A DNA stretch of 64,000 nucleotides, from contig JADHYL010000001.1 in the NCBI GenBank assembly GCA_016782495.1, forward strand, positions 37,106 to 101,105. Reading direction: 5' to 3'. Source of the stretch: Candidatus Omnitrophota bacterium (lineage in GTDB: Bacteria; Omnitrophota; Gorgyraeia; JABMRN01; RBG-13-46-9). The notes under the pieces are model-generated. The model did no database searches. It was not told the origin of the DNA and was given only the letters and a program-made list of their open reading frames with translations. Position numbers and translations under genes: made by a program. Below, piece after piece: positions 1 through 6,435 of this stretch; within the stretch, counting starts at the first letter, position 1; each line of letters starts with the position of its first letter.

Positions 1-895
1 TTGCCCCGTCTTTTTTATAAATATATCCCTTGCCTTCTAGTTTTCCGAGCACCTTTTTGATTGTCTTCGATGAAAGTTTTTTTTGACTAAACCATTTATC
101 AAAAGATACGCCGAATTTGATGAGGTCTTTTTTTATCGCGTTCAATATGTATTTAACGCCGAATCCCGTAATAAAGCGCAGATTATTCGGTTTGCTTTCA
201 ATAAATCTCTTTCCGTACTTTTTATTGAATTCGTTTGCAACCCTTTTTATGTATTCGCCTTGATAGCCGTCTTCGGGAAATTCGGCCTCGATGCCGTTAG
301 ATGAGCGGTAACGCGCAAATATTGATTTTCCCAGGAGTTGGACCTGTGTCCCGACGTCGTTAATAAAATATTCCCTTGATATGGTATATCCTGAAAATTC
401 CAGTATGCGGCAGAGCGCATCACCGACTGCCGCCTGTCTGCCGTGCGCAACAGTGAGAGGACCGGTAGGATTGGCGCTCACGAACTCTATGTTCACCCTC
501 GCGCCGCTGCCGGATTCATTTCTGCCGAAGGCATCTTTCTCCTTCGATATTTTGGATAGGAATGCGTACAGGTATTCTTCGCTAAGCCGGAAATTAATAA
601 AGCCGGGCGGAGATACCTCAATTTTTCTGATAACGCGGCCTAAACGATTACTGCCGGCAAACATCTCGAGCTCTTCTTTTAAAAGGGCTGCCAGCTTGAC
701 ACTATTTGTGGAAAAATTCTTTGCAAGGCGCATTGCCACGTTGGTCGTAAGATCTCCGTGTTTAGGATCCTTCGGGATTTCCAGCTCGATTTTGGGATGA
801 ACCGGGAGATCTTTTGCCGGCGTTTTATCGGAAATGTTTTTTAAGGCGTGTTCTAAGGCGAGTTTCAGATTTTTTTGGATTTGATAGATATGCAT
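1..895 (-). CDS. argS: Arginyl-tRNA synthetase, N-terminal part (runs off window)
   Basis: Class I aminoacyl-tRNA synthetase that attaches arginine to tRNA-Arg in the cytoplasm. The frame is open to the left window edge, leaving 298 residues of a protein usually near 550. Residues 1-100 fit the Arg-specific N-terminal additional domain. ANPTGPLTVAHG at 141-152 is the HIGH-type ATP-binding signature of the family, and NDVGTQ follows about 30 residues later. The KMSK-type loop and the anticodon-binding domain lie outside the window. The ATG start reads MHIYQIQKNLKLAL and overlaps the 3' end of rsfS by 31 nt, so the two are probably translationally coupled. The gene is third in the operon with the 55-codon gene and rsfS. 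Confidence 0.96.
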   Translation of the reverse strand, partial: MHIYQIQKNLKLALEHALKNISDKTPAKDLPVHPKIELEIPKDPKHGDLTTNVAMRLAKNFSTNSVKLAALLKEELEMFAGSNRLGRVIRKIEVSPPGFINFRLSEEYLYAFLSKISKEKDAFGRNESGSGARVNIEFVSANPTGPLTVAHGRQAAVGDALCRILEFSGYTISREYFINDVGTQVQLLGKSIFARYRSSNGIEAEFPEDGYQGEYIKRVANEFNKKYGKRFIESKPNNLRFITGFGVKYILNAIKKDLIKFGVSFDKWFSQKKLSSKTIKKVLGKLEGKGYIYKKDGA

Positions 896-1239
896 GATGT
901 AGAAAAATGCTCTTTGGGTGCATCGTGCCATAGCCTTTCCAGATCATAAAATTTTCTTACGTTACTATGAAATACATGGGCGATAACATCGCCGTAGTCA
1001 ATCAGCACCCAAAGAGCTTCTCTTTTTCCTTCGATATGCCAGTATTTTACACCTTTCTCAAGGAGTGTCTCCTCTATGCCTTCGGATATAGTTTGAACCC
1101 TTTTTGTTGAGGACGCACTACATATGATAAAATAATCGGTCATGTTTGAAACCGCCCTCATATCCAGAATAGCAATGTCTTCTGCCTTCTTGCCAAGGGC
1201 AGCATTGCCGATCAGCTTTGTCTTTTCTAGGGTTTCTAT
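865..1239 (-). CDS. rsfS: Ribosomal silencing factor RsfS (Iojap family), apparent ATA start
   Basis: RsfS binds ribosomal protein L14 and blocks 30S-50S joining when nutrients are short. The core is clear: KKAEDIAILDMRAVSNMTDYFIIC followed by GKREALWVLIDYGDVIAHVF, as in the Iojap/RsfS family. The first ATG in frame would delete the conserved AALGKKAEDIAILD segment. Upstream the frame stays open to the stop codon of the preceding small gene but contains no ATG, GTG or TTG. A ribosome-binding site GAGGTG lies 8 nt before an ATA codon at 1237-1239, which gives 124 residues, a normal family length. I therefore place the start at ATA. It follows the 55-codon gene closely and overlaps argS by 31 nt. 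Confidence 0.85.
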   Translation of the reverse strand: METLEKTKLIGNAALGKKAEDIAILDMRAVSNMTDYFIICSASSTKRVQTISEGIEETLLEKGVKYWHIEGKREALWVLIDYGDVIAHVFHSNVRKFYDLERLWHDAPKEHFSTSCISIKSKKI

Positions 1240-1272
1240 ACCTTTTTCACCTCGCTTAAGAAACGGACGGAA

Positions 1273-1440
1273 TTATTTCAATTTTGCCGCTGTGTCTTTT
1301 GACACAACCTTCCAGCATTCGTAGTCGCCGGTCAGGGATTTGGTTACTGCGAAAAATCTCCCTTTTCGTTCCTCAATTCTGAAGTCAGACGCTTTGAATT
1401 TCTTCTTTGTTTTTACATCAAAAAATTCCATTTCTGCCAT
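1273..1440 (-). CDS. Small 55-residue protein of unknown function, first gene of the rsfS-argS operon
   Basis: I do not recognise this protein. It starts with ATG behind a strong GGAGGTG ribosome-binding site and encodes 55 residues beginning MAEMEFFDVKTKKKF. It is rich in Lys, Glu and Phe, with one Cys near the C-terminus and no membrane segment or signal peptide. Support for a real gene: a near-consensus promoter and a structured leader lie directly upstream, the ribosome-binding site is ideal, and the stop codon is followed by rsfS in the same frame. It could be a small basic nucleic-acid-binding or ribosome-associated protein, but that rests only on composition and on its neighbours. Confidence 0.7.
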   Translation of the reverse strand: MAEMEFFDVKTKKKFKASDFRIEERKGRFFAVTKSLTGDYECWKVVSKDTAAKLK

Positions 1441-1460
1441 TACAGCACCTCCTTTTTAAC

Positions 1461-1507
1461 CCCCTCGACCAATTACTACACGGTTCAAATACACAATTGG
1501 TGTGGGG
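1461..1507 (-). promoter_or_regulatory. Leader hairpin of the rsfS operon
   Basis: On the minus strand the leader begins CCCCACACCAATT, and 20 nt later comes AATTGGTCGAGGGG. The 7-bp ACCAATT/AATTGGT stem and the CCCC/GGGG stem are separated by a small internal loop. The 12-mer CCCCACACCAAT recurs at the equivalent place in the rplU leader (6191-6223). The hairpin ends about 10 nt before the ribosome-binding site of the 55-codon gene. The function is unknown. Confidence 0.5.
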
Positions 1508-1520
1508 TAAATTTGCCATA

Positions 1521-1549
1521 AGTGTATCATAATCTCGAGTTAATTTCAA
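1521..1549 (-). promoter_or_regulatory. Sigma-70-type promoter of the 55-codon gene-rsfS-argS operon
   Basis: The -35 box TTGAAA lies at 1544-1549 and the -10 box TACACT at 1521-1526, with a 17-bp spacer. Transcription would start just upstream of the leader hairpin. The promoter lies just after the nadD stop codon, so this operon is separate from rplU-nadD. Confidence 0.7.
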
Positions 1550-1568
1550 GTTTGAAAGGTAAAATGCG

Positions 1569-2165
1569 TTATTTAACATAGAGTTTTTTTGTTTTAATGT
1601 ATTTACGCACGCTTTTCGGAACTAGATGCGCGAGGCACTTACCCTTTCGCACAAGAAGCCTGATTTCCGTCGACGATATGTCTTTTTTTGGGATATCCAA
1701 TCTCAAGACGCTCGAAAAACGAGTTTCCGTTTTAAACCCGGGCCTCGGCACAACAACAAACCGTAAGAGTGCTGTAAGTTTCGCAATTTTTTTCCATTTC
1801 TTTAATCCGGCGAGTGAATCCGATCCTATGAGGAAAAAAAGTTCTGTTTTTTTTCCATATTTTTTTTTCAAGGATTTGGCAGTTTTTATTGAGTAAGACT
1901 TGCCCTTCTGGCGCAATTCATACTGGGAAACCACAAATCTTTTCTTGTTGGCCGTGGCTAGATCGAGCATGCGGAGCCTGTCAGTATTCGTTGCGTTTCC
2001 GCGTATTTTTTTATGCGGTGGGATAGCGGTCGGGATAAATATGATTTTGTCCAGGCGTAACTTTTTAAGTGTCTCGCGTGCTATGTGTATGTGGCCGTTG
2101 TGTACGGGGTTAAATGTGCCGCCTAATATACCGATTCGTTTATTTGCGAATTTGCCCATTGCCAA
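1569..2165 (-). CDS. nadD: Nicotinate-nucleotide adenylyltransferase
   Basis: NadD transfers AMP from ATP to nicotinate mononucleotide, making deamido-NAD+ for NAD biosynthesis in the cytosol. The 198-residue length is normal. The nucleotidyltransferase fold shows GGTFNPVHNGH at residues 15-25 (the HxGH-type ATP-binding motif), then IPTAIPPHK, and ISSTEIR near residue 165, all family signatures. The gene is last in the operon rplU-rpmA-obg-proB-proA-nadD and overlaps the end of proA by 26 nt. An alternative ATG two codons downstream (MGKFANKR) is possible. obg, nadD and rsfS are neighbours in many bacteria, so the setting is ordinary. Confidence 0.95.
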   Translation of the reverse strand: MAMGKFANKRIGILGGTFNPVHNGHIHIARETLKKLRLDKIIFIPTAIPPHKKIRGNATNTDRLRMLDLATANKKRFVVSQYELRQKGKSYSIKTAKSLKKKYGKKTELFFLIGSDSLAGLKKWKKIAKLTALLRFVVVPRPGFKTETRFSSVLRLDIPKKDISSTEIRLLVRKGKCLAHLVPKSVRKYIKTKKLYVK

Positions 2166-3420
2166 ATATGACGTATTTATATGTCGTTAGTTCCTCGAGC
2201 CCCATCGGGCCACGGGCGTGTAACTTATCTGTACTTATTCCTATTTCGGCTCCCTTGCCGAATTCGTATCCATCAGTAAACCTTGTCGAGGCATTCACGT
2301 AAACGGCGCTCGAGTCTACCCTCTCCAGGAATTCCATGGCATTCTTGTAATCTTTTGTGACAATGGCGTCAGAATGCGCTGTTCCATATCGGGTTATATG
2401 ATCGATTGCTTCTTCGAGACTTTTGACTACCTTTACCGATAGTATCAGGTCTAGATATTCTGCATGCCAGTCAGATTCTTTGGCAGTCGCGATATTCATT
2501 TTTCGTAAAATCTTCCGCGTGAAAGGACAACCCCTCATTTCGACACCCGCGGTTTTAAGCTTTTTTGCCATCGAAGGGAGAAAGCGCGCCGCAACGCTTC
2601 TGTGGACAAGAAGCGTTTCCATTGCATTGCAGACACCCGGCCTCTGGACCTTGGCGTTGTATGCAATCGACTCGGCGGTGGAGAGATCGGCTTTTTCATC
2701 GACATAGACGTGGCAAACACCCTTGTAATGCTTGATTACCGGTATTCTCGATTTCTTTGTTACCTCTTTTATCAGTGACTCCCCGCCTCTTGGTATGATC
2801 AAATCTATTATGCCGTCTAATCCCAAGAGAACACCTACTGCCTTTCTGTCTGTTACTTTAATCATGTTGAGCGCATTTCGAGGAAGGCCTTTTCTTGTGG
2901 CTGCCTTGCTGAGCACGTCAAATATGGCAATATTGGAATTTATTGCTTCCTTTCCGCCCCGCAATATCAGGCTGTTGCCCGATTTTAAAGACAAGGCCAT
3001 GCAATCAGCGGTTACATTCGGCCTGGATTCGTATATGACGCAGATTGTTCCGATGGGGACCTTCATTTTCTTTATCAGAAGTCCGTTTGGCCTTTTTGTC
3101 ATTTTTTCTACAACTCCTACCGGATCCTTAAGTTTCGCGACGCCAAGAATGGAGCTTACCATGCCGCTTATTCTTTTATCGGTTAACCGCAGCCTGTCGA
3201 TTAACGCATCGGGGAGCTTATCTCTTTTGGCTTTCCTTAAATCCTTTTCATTCGCTTTTGTGATATAGGATTTTGATTTTACAAGGGCATCTGCCATGCC
3301 TTTTAAAATTGCATTTTTGAGGTCGCTCCTCAACAATCCCAGCGTTCTTGAAGCCTCTTTCGCGGCTACGGCAATATTTTTAACCTCTTTTTTCAACTCC
3401 ATTTTGCGCTTCCTATTCAT
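2140..3420 (-). CDS. proA: Glutamate-5-semialdehyde dehydrogenase (gamma-glutamyl phosphate reductase)
   Basis: ProA reduces gamma-glutamyl phosphate to glutamate-5-semialdehyde with NADPH, the second step of proline synthesis. The 426 residues match the family length. Visible motifs: IYESRPNVTADCMALSLKSGN in the cofactor region, LIIPRGGESLI, and the catalytic cysteine in RPGVCNAMETLLVH near residue 265. It overlaps proB by 4 nt (ATGA), indicating translational coupling, and overlaps nadD downstream. ProC, which completes the pathway, is in another operon at 43382-44194. Confidence 0.97.
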   Translation of the reverse strand: MNRKRKMELKKEVKNIAVAAKEASRTLGLLRSDLKNAILKGMADALVKSKSYITKANEKDLRKAKRDKLPDALIDRLRLTDKRISGMVSSILGVAKLKDPVGVVEKMTKRPNGLLIKKMKVPIGTICVIYESRPNVTADCMALSLKSGNSLILRGGKEAINSNIAIFDVLSKAATRKGLPRNALNMIKVTDRKAVGVLLGLDGIIDLIIPRGGESLIKEVTKKSRIPVIKHYKGVCHVYVDEKADLSTAESIAYNAKVQRPGVCNAMETLLVHRSVAARFLPSMAKKLKTAGVEMRGCPFTRKILRKMNIATAKESDWHAEYLDLILSVKVVKSLEEAIDHITRYGTAHSDAIVTKDYKNAMEFLERVDSSAVYVNASTRFTDGYEFGKGAEIGISTDKLHARGPMGLEELTTYKYVIFGNGQIRK

Positions 3421-4505
3421 AGGATCACGAGATTATCCCTGTGCACAACCTCATCGTGGTCTTTATATCCCAGAACCGATTCGATTTCACCTGTCTTTAG
3501 TCCTTTTATTCTCTCTATTTCTTTTGACGAGTAGTTTGTAAGCCCCCTGGCGAATTCCTTTTTCTTGGAATCCGATATCCCCACTACATCGCCGGCCTTA
3601 AAGCTTCCGTCTTTCCCCGCGATACCCGAAATACCCGAAGCAAGCAAACTCTTGCTCTTGGCGACAAGGGCTTTTTTTGCGCCTTCATCGACGATTATCC
3701 TGCCCTTAACCTTAGAGGAATAAGCAATCCATCTTTTCTTCGCCTTTTTCTTAACGGGCATTGCCTTGAAGTAGGTGTATGTAGCTTTGCCTTCTAATAA
3801 ATCTAATATGATATTTTCTTTTGTGCCTTTGGCTATAAAACAATCTATTCCGGATTGCATGGCCCTCTTTGCGGCTTCGATCTTCGTAACCATACCGCCC
3901 TTTGTAAAAGACAATAATTTCTTATCTACAAGCTTTTCGATGTCTTTGGTAATCTCTTCCACATACTTTTTTATTCTACCATTCTTATCAAGAAGGCCGA
4001 GTACATCCGTCAACATGATTAAACAATCGGCTTCGGATAAGTCTGCGACGAGGCTTGAAAGCCTGTCGTTATCACCGCACTTGATTTCTTCGGTAGAAAC
4101 CGTGTCATTCTCGTTAACTATTGGAATAATGTTTTCAGAAAGAAGCGCATCGATCGTATATTTTATATTGAGATACCGGCGCCTGTCGTTAAAATCTTCC
4201 TGCGTTAAAAGAATTTGACCTGTTAAATAATTTCCTTTTTTAAAAGCTTCGTTATAAAGATGCATTAGTTCATTCTGTCCCACAGAAGCCATTGCCTGTA
4301 AATCCGATAATGAATTGCCTCTTAATTTTAAAATGCCTCTGCCGGCTCCGATTGCACCTGATGAAACAAGCATAACTTTCGCGCCTTTGTCCTTAAGTTG
4401 TGAAACCTGAGAAGCGATACTTGTTATAATTCCTTCATCTATCGTGCCGTCTCCCTTCGTCAGGACGCTCGTTCCGATTTTTATTACGATTTTTTTATAC
4501 TTCAT
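3417..4505 (-). CDS. proB: Glutamate 5-kinase with PUA domain
   Basis: ProB phosphorylates the gamma-carboxyl of glutamate, the first and usually proline-inhibited step of proline synthesis. Residues 1 to about 250 form the amino-acid kinase domain: KIGTSVLTKGDGTID at the start, MLVSSGAIGAGRG, the substrate region NENDTVSTEEIKCGDNDRLSSLVA, and LTDVLGLLD. Residues from about 270 to 350 fit the C-terminal PUA domain (KGRIIVDEGAKKAL, SGISGIAGKDGSFKAGDVV). The 362-residue length is typical of the two-domain form. It overlaps both obg upstream and proA downstream by 4 nt. Confidence 0.97.
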   Translation of the reverse strand: MKYKKIVIKIGTSVLTKGDGTIDEGIITSIASQVSQLKDKGAKVMLVSSGAIGAGRGILKLRGNSLSDLQAMASVGQNELMHLYNEAFKKGNYLTGQILLTQEDFNDRRRYLNIKYTIDALLSENIIPIVNENDTVSTEEIKCGDNDRLSSLVADLSEADCLIMLTDVLGLLDKNGRIKKYVEEITKDIEKLVDKKLLSFTKGGMVTKIEAAKRAMQSGIDCFIAKGTKENIILDLLEGKATYTYFKAMPVKKKAKKRWIAYSSKVKGRIIVDEGAKKALVAKSKSLLASGISGIAGKDGSFKAGDVVGISDSKKKEFARGLTNYSSKEIERIKGLKTGEIESVLGYKDHDEVVHRDNLVIL

Positions 4506-5464
4506 CTTTCAGTCGAAATCCTCCATATCTCATTCAATAATTCTTTAATTCCCTCGCCTGTAACGGCGGAAATAGGGAATATTTTTTTATCGATCTTCTT
4601 CCTGAATATGTCTAAATTGCCCTTTGAGTCCACCAGATCCATCTTGTTGCATGCAACTATCTGGGCTTTTTTCTCAAGGTGAGCGCCGTAGAGAGAAAGT
4701 TCCTTATTAATCGACAAATAATCGTTGTACGGGTCTCTTCCTTCCAGAGCCGCGGTGTCCACCATGTGCAGCAAGATCTTTGTTCTTTCTATGTGGCGCA
4801 AAAATTTATCTCCGAGGCCCCTCCCGCTATGGGCGCCCTCGATAAGGCCGGGCATGTCCGCAAACGTTAAATCCCCCTCATACATCCTGACGATGCCGAG
4901 TGAGGGTGCTTTTGTTGTAAACGGATAATCGGCAATTTTTGATTTTGCGCTTGATATCCGCGAAATAAGCGTGGATTTACCGACGTTTGGGTAGCCGATA
5001 ATGCCCACATCGGCTATCAGCTTCAATTCCAAGAAGAGCTCTTTTTCCTCGCCCTTCTCGCCTGGCGTGGCATCCCTCTTTCGGGTATTTCCCTTTCCGT
5101 ATTTTCCGCCGACGGCAGCTATAACTTCTTCGCCGTCATGCGCCATGTCCCTGATGACAAGCTCGGTCGTCGCGTCCGTAATTACGGTTCCGGCCGGGAT
5201 CCGAATGTATGAATTCTCGCCACGCTCTCCCTTCTTATTATTTGAGCCGCCGTGGCCCCCGCGACCTGCCTTGAAATGCCTCTTGTATTGGAAATCTAAA
5301 AGTGTGTGAATGTTCTTATCGACTTTGAATATTACGTTCCCGCCGTCGCCGCCGTCGCCACCGTTAGGCTTGCCCTTGCGGACGCGCCTGTCACGGTAGA
5401 AACTTGTGCATCCGTTTCCTCCGTCGCCCGCCGTGACGTGGATTTTTGCTTGGTCGATAAGCAT
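4502..5464 (-). CDS. obg: Obg/CgtA GTPase, short form without C-terminal OCT domain
   Basis: Obg is an essential GTPase that associates with the 50S subunit and links ribosome assembly to growth state. Residues 1-157 are the glycine-rich Obg fold (AGDGGNGCTSFYRD, NGGDGGDGGNVIF, GGHGGSNNKKG). The G domain follows: G1 GYPNVGKST, switch region IADYPFTT, G3 DMPGLIEGAHSGRGLG, and NKMD. At 320 residues it stops at the end of the G domain and lacks the OCT extension seen in many Firmicutes proteins. That short form is common elsewhere. It overlaps proB by 4 nt. A repeat of about 130 bp separates it from rpmA, its usual partner. Confidence 0.96.
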   Translation of the reverse strand: MLIDQAKIHVTAGDGGNGCTSFYRDRRVRKGKPNGGDGGDGGNVIFKVDKNIHTLLDFQYKRHFKAGRGGHGGSNNKKGERGENSYIRIPAGTVITDATTELVIRDMAHDGEEVIAAVGGKYGKGNTRKRDATPGEKGEEKELFLELKLIADVGIIGYPNVGKSTLISRISSAKSKIADYPFTTKAPSLGIVRMYEGDLTFADMPGLIEGAHSGRGLGDKFLRHIERTKILLHMVDTAALEGRDPYNDYLSINKELSLYGAHLEKKAQIVACNKMDLVDSKGNLDIFRKKIDKKIFPISAVTGEGIKELLNEIWRISTER

Positions 5465-5480
5465 TTGCCCATTTTTGTGT

Positions 5481-5610
5481 CATTGCGAGGCGTCATAGAC
5501 GCCGAAGCAATCTCAGTTTTGAGATCCCTCGGGCGCCTTATGCCCTCGGGATGAAATTCGACCTTATGGCTTACCTCGACTAATACTCGTGTAAGTCATG
5601 GTCTCATTTC
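5481..5610 (-). repeat. Structured dispersed repeat, copy A, between rpmA and obg
   Basis: On the minus strand this copy begins at the rpmA stop codon with AAATGAG and runs nearly to obg. It holds three hairpins in series. The first contains CATGACTTA and GTAAGCCATAAG. The second pairs ATCCC-GA-GGGC with GCCC-GA-GGGAT, leaving a symmetrical GA/GA internal loop. The third is GCGTC/GACGC-based, inside GATTGCTTCGG and CTCGCAATGAC. The first two hairpins match copy B inside rnpB (61740-61829), and the first matches copy C (61644-61703). Confidence 0.75.
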
Positions 5611-5851
5611 ATTTTGGTAAGATACTTACGATTCTTGAGTAGGAAAAATTTACAATGCCGTCTATTTTGGCGAAAAGCGTATCGTCCCTGCCGATACCCA
5701 CATTCATGCCCGGCTTAAAGGGTGTGCCGTGCTGCCTTACTATAATGCTACCTGCTCTCACAAGTTGGCCGCCGAAACGTTTTACACCTAATCTCTGCGA
5801 GTTGGAATCTCTTCCGTTCCTTGAACTTCCCAATCCCTTTTTATGCGCCAT
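5609..5851 (-). CDS. rpmA: 50S ribosomal protein L27
   Basis: L27 sits at the 50S interface near the peptidyl-transferase centre. The 80-residue protein begins [16 protein letters not shown] and contains [24 protein letters not shown], the family signature. There is no Firmicutes-type cleavable N-terminal extension; it starts directly at the mature-type sequence. It follows rplU by 12 nt in the usual rplU-rpmA pair and is followed by repeat copy A before obg. Confidence 0.98.
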   Translation of the reverse strand: MAHKKGLGSSRNGRDSNSQRLGVKRFGGQLVRAGSIIVRQHGTPFKPGMNVGIGRDDTLFAKIDGIVNFSYSRIVSILPK

Positions 5852-5863
5852 TTATAGCCCCTC

Positions 5864-6175
5864 TTATATTTTTATTTCCTTAACCTTCAGTTTTGTTAAA
5901 TCCTGCCTGTGCCCTATTTTCGCCTTATGGCTTTTTCGTCTTTTATATTTAAACGCAACTACTTTCCTGGCACGGGGATGCGACAAAATCTCACACGTAA
6001 CATAGGCGTCTTTTAGGTATGGCTTCCCTATGTGGTAGCTGCTTTTCTCTTTTACCAAGAGGACGTTCTTAAACTTTATAACGCTGGATTCCTTGCCGGA
6101 AATCCTGTTTATAAGGAATTCGTCGTTCTTCTCTAATTTGTATTGCTTGCCCCCTGCTTTGAGCACGACATACAT
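5864..6175 (-). CDS. rplU: 50S ribosomal protein L21
   Basis: L21 binds 23S rRNA in the large subunit. I choose the ATG at 6173-6175, which gives 103 residues starting MYVVLKAGGKQYKLEKND and has GGAGG 8 nt upstream. An upstream in-frame TTG would itself lie in that ribosome-binding site. The motif HPRARKVVAFKYKRRKSHKAKIGHRQ near the C-terminus is characteristic of L21 (quoted across its length only to identify it). It is the first gene of rplU-rpmA-obg-proB-proA-nadD, directly behind a promoter and a leader hairpin. Confidence 0.97.
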   Translation of the reverse strand: MYVVLKAGGKQYKLEKNDEFLINRISGKESSVIKFKNVLLVKEKSSYHIGKPYLKDAYVTCEILSHPRARKVVAFKYKRRKSHKAKIGHRQDLTKLKVKEIKI

Positions 6176-6190
6176 ATATATAACCTCCAA

Positions 6191-6223
6191 CCCTCTCTAC
6201 ACCAATAATCATTGGTGTGGGGG
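6191..6223 (-). promoter_or_regulatory. Leader hairpin of the rplU operon
   Basis: An 8-bp perfect stem ACACCAAT/ATTGGTGT with a 4-nt loop is flanked by GGGGG on one side and CCC on the other. On the minus strand it reads CCCCCACACCAATGATT and then ATTGGTGTAGAGAGGG, starting within a few bases of the predicted transcription start. It ends next to the ribosome-binding site of rplU. It shares CCCCACACCAAT and overall shape with the leader at 1461-1507. An autoregulatory r-protein leader is a reasonable guess, no more. Confidence 0.55.
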
Positions 6224-6225
6224 CT

Positions 6226-6253
6226 AATTTATCATAAATGCGCGATTTGTCAA
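6226..6253 (-). promoter_or_regulatory. Promoter of the rplU-rpmA-obg-proBA-nadD operon
   Basis: The -35 box TTGACA at 6248-6253 is a perfect consensus. The -10 box TAAATT lies at 6226-6231 with a 16-bp spacer. The leader hairpin begins 2-3 bases downstream of the -10 box. Confidence 0.65.
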
Positions 6254-6264
6254 GAAAAATCCCT

Positions 6265-6424
6265 GAGATTGCTGAAAAAGTCTTAATAAAACAGCAATCT
6301 CTGATTAAAAGATTAAAATAGATTACACAGATTAAATTTATCGTCGAGAAAATCTATGTAATCTTTTCTAAAATCTGCGTAATCAGAGGTCGCTGTAGAA
6401 TTTTAGGAGTTTTTCAGCGACCTC
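6265..6424. repeat. Nested imperfect palindrome (about 160 bp) in the gap before rplU
   Basis: Two 10-bp hairpins, GAGATTGCTG/CAGCAATCTC (6265-6301) and GAGGTCGCTG/CAGCGACCTC (6386-6424), sit at either end. Between them AGATTACACAGATT pairs with AATCTATGTAATCT. CTCTGATTA near 6300 is also complementary to TAATCAGAG near 6380. The whole block therefore reads as one large imperfect inverted repeat whose arms are themselves hairpins. No ORF is present. It lies downstream of the last pilin-like gene and upstream of the rplU promoter, and could act as a terminator or be a MITE-like element. Confidence 0.65.
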
Positions 6425-6435
6425 TCCCTATTTGG

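Noticed and set aside
2732..3268. 178-codon plus-strand ORF opposite proA, and similar long plus-strand frames opposite pilQ, pilB and aroA
   Set aside because: All lie antisense to well-supported genes, have no ribosome-binding sites and show composition expected of shadow frames.
5465..5608. CRISPR-like or tandem repeat array between rpmA and obg
   Set aside because: Hairpins of different sequence are present but no regularly spaced identical repeats with unique spacers. It is one copy of a dispersed structured repeat.
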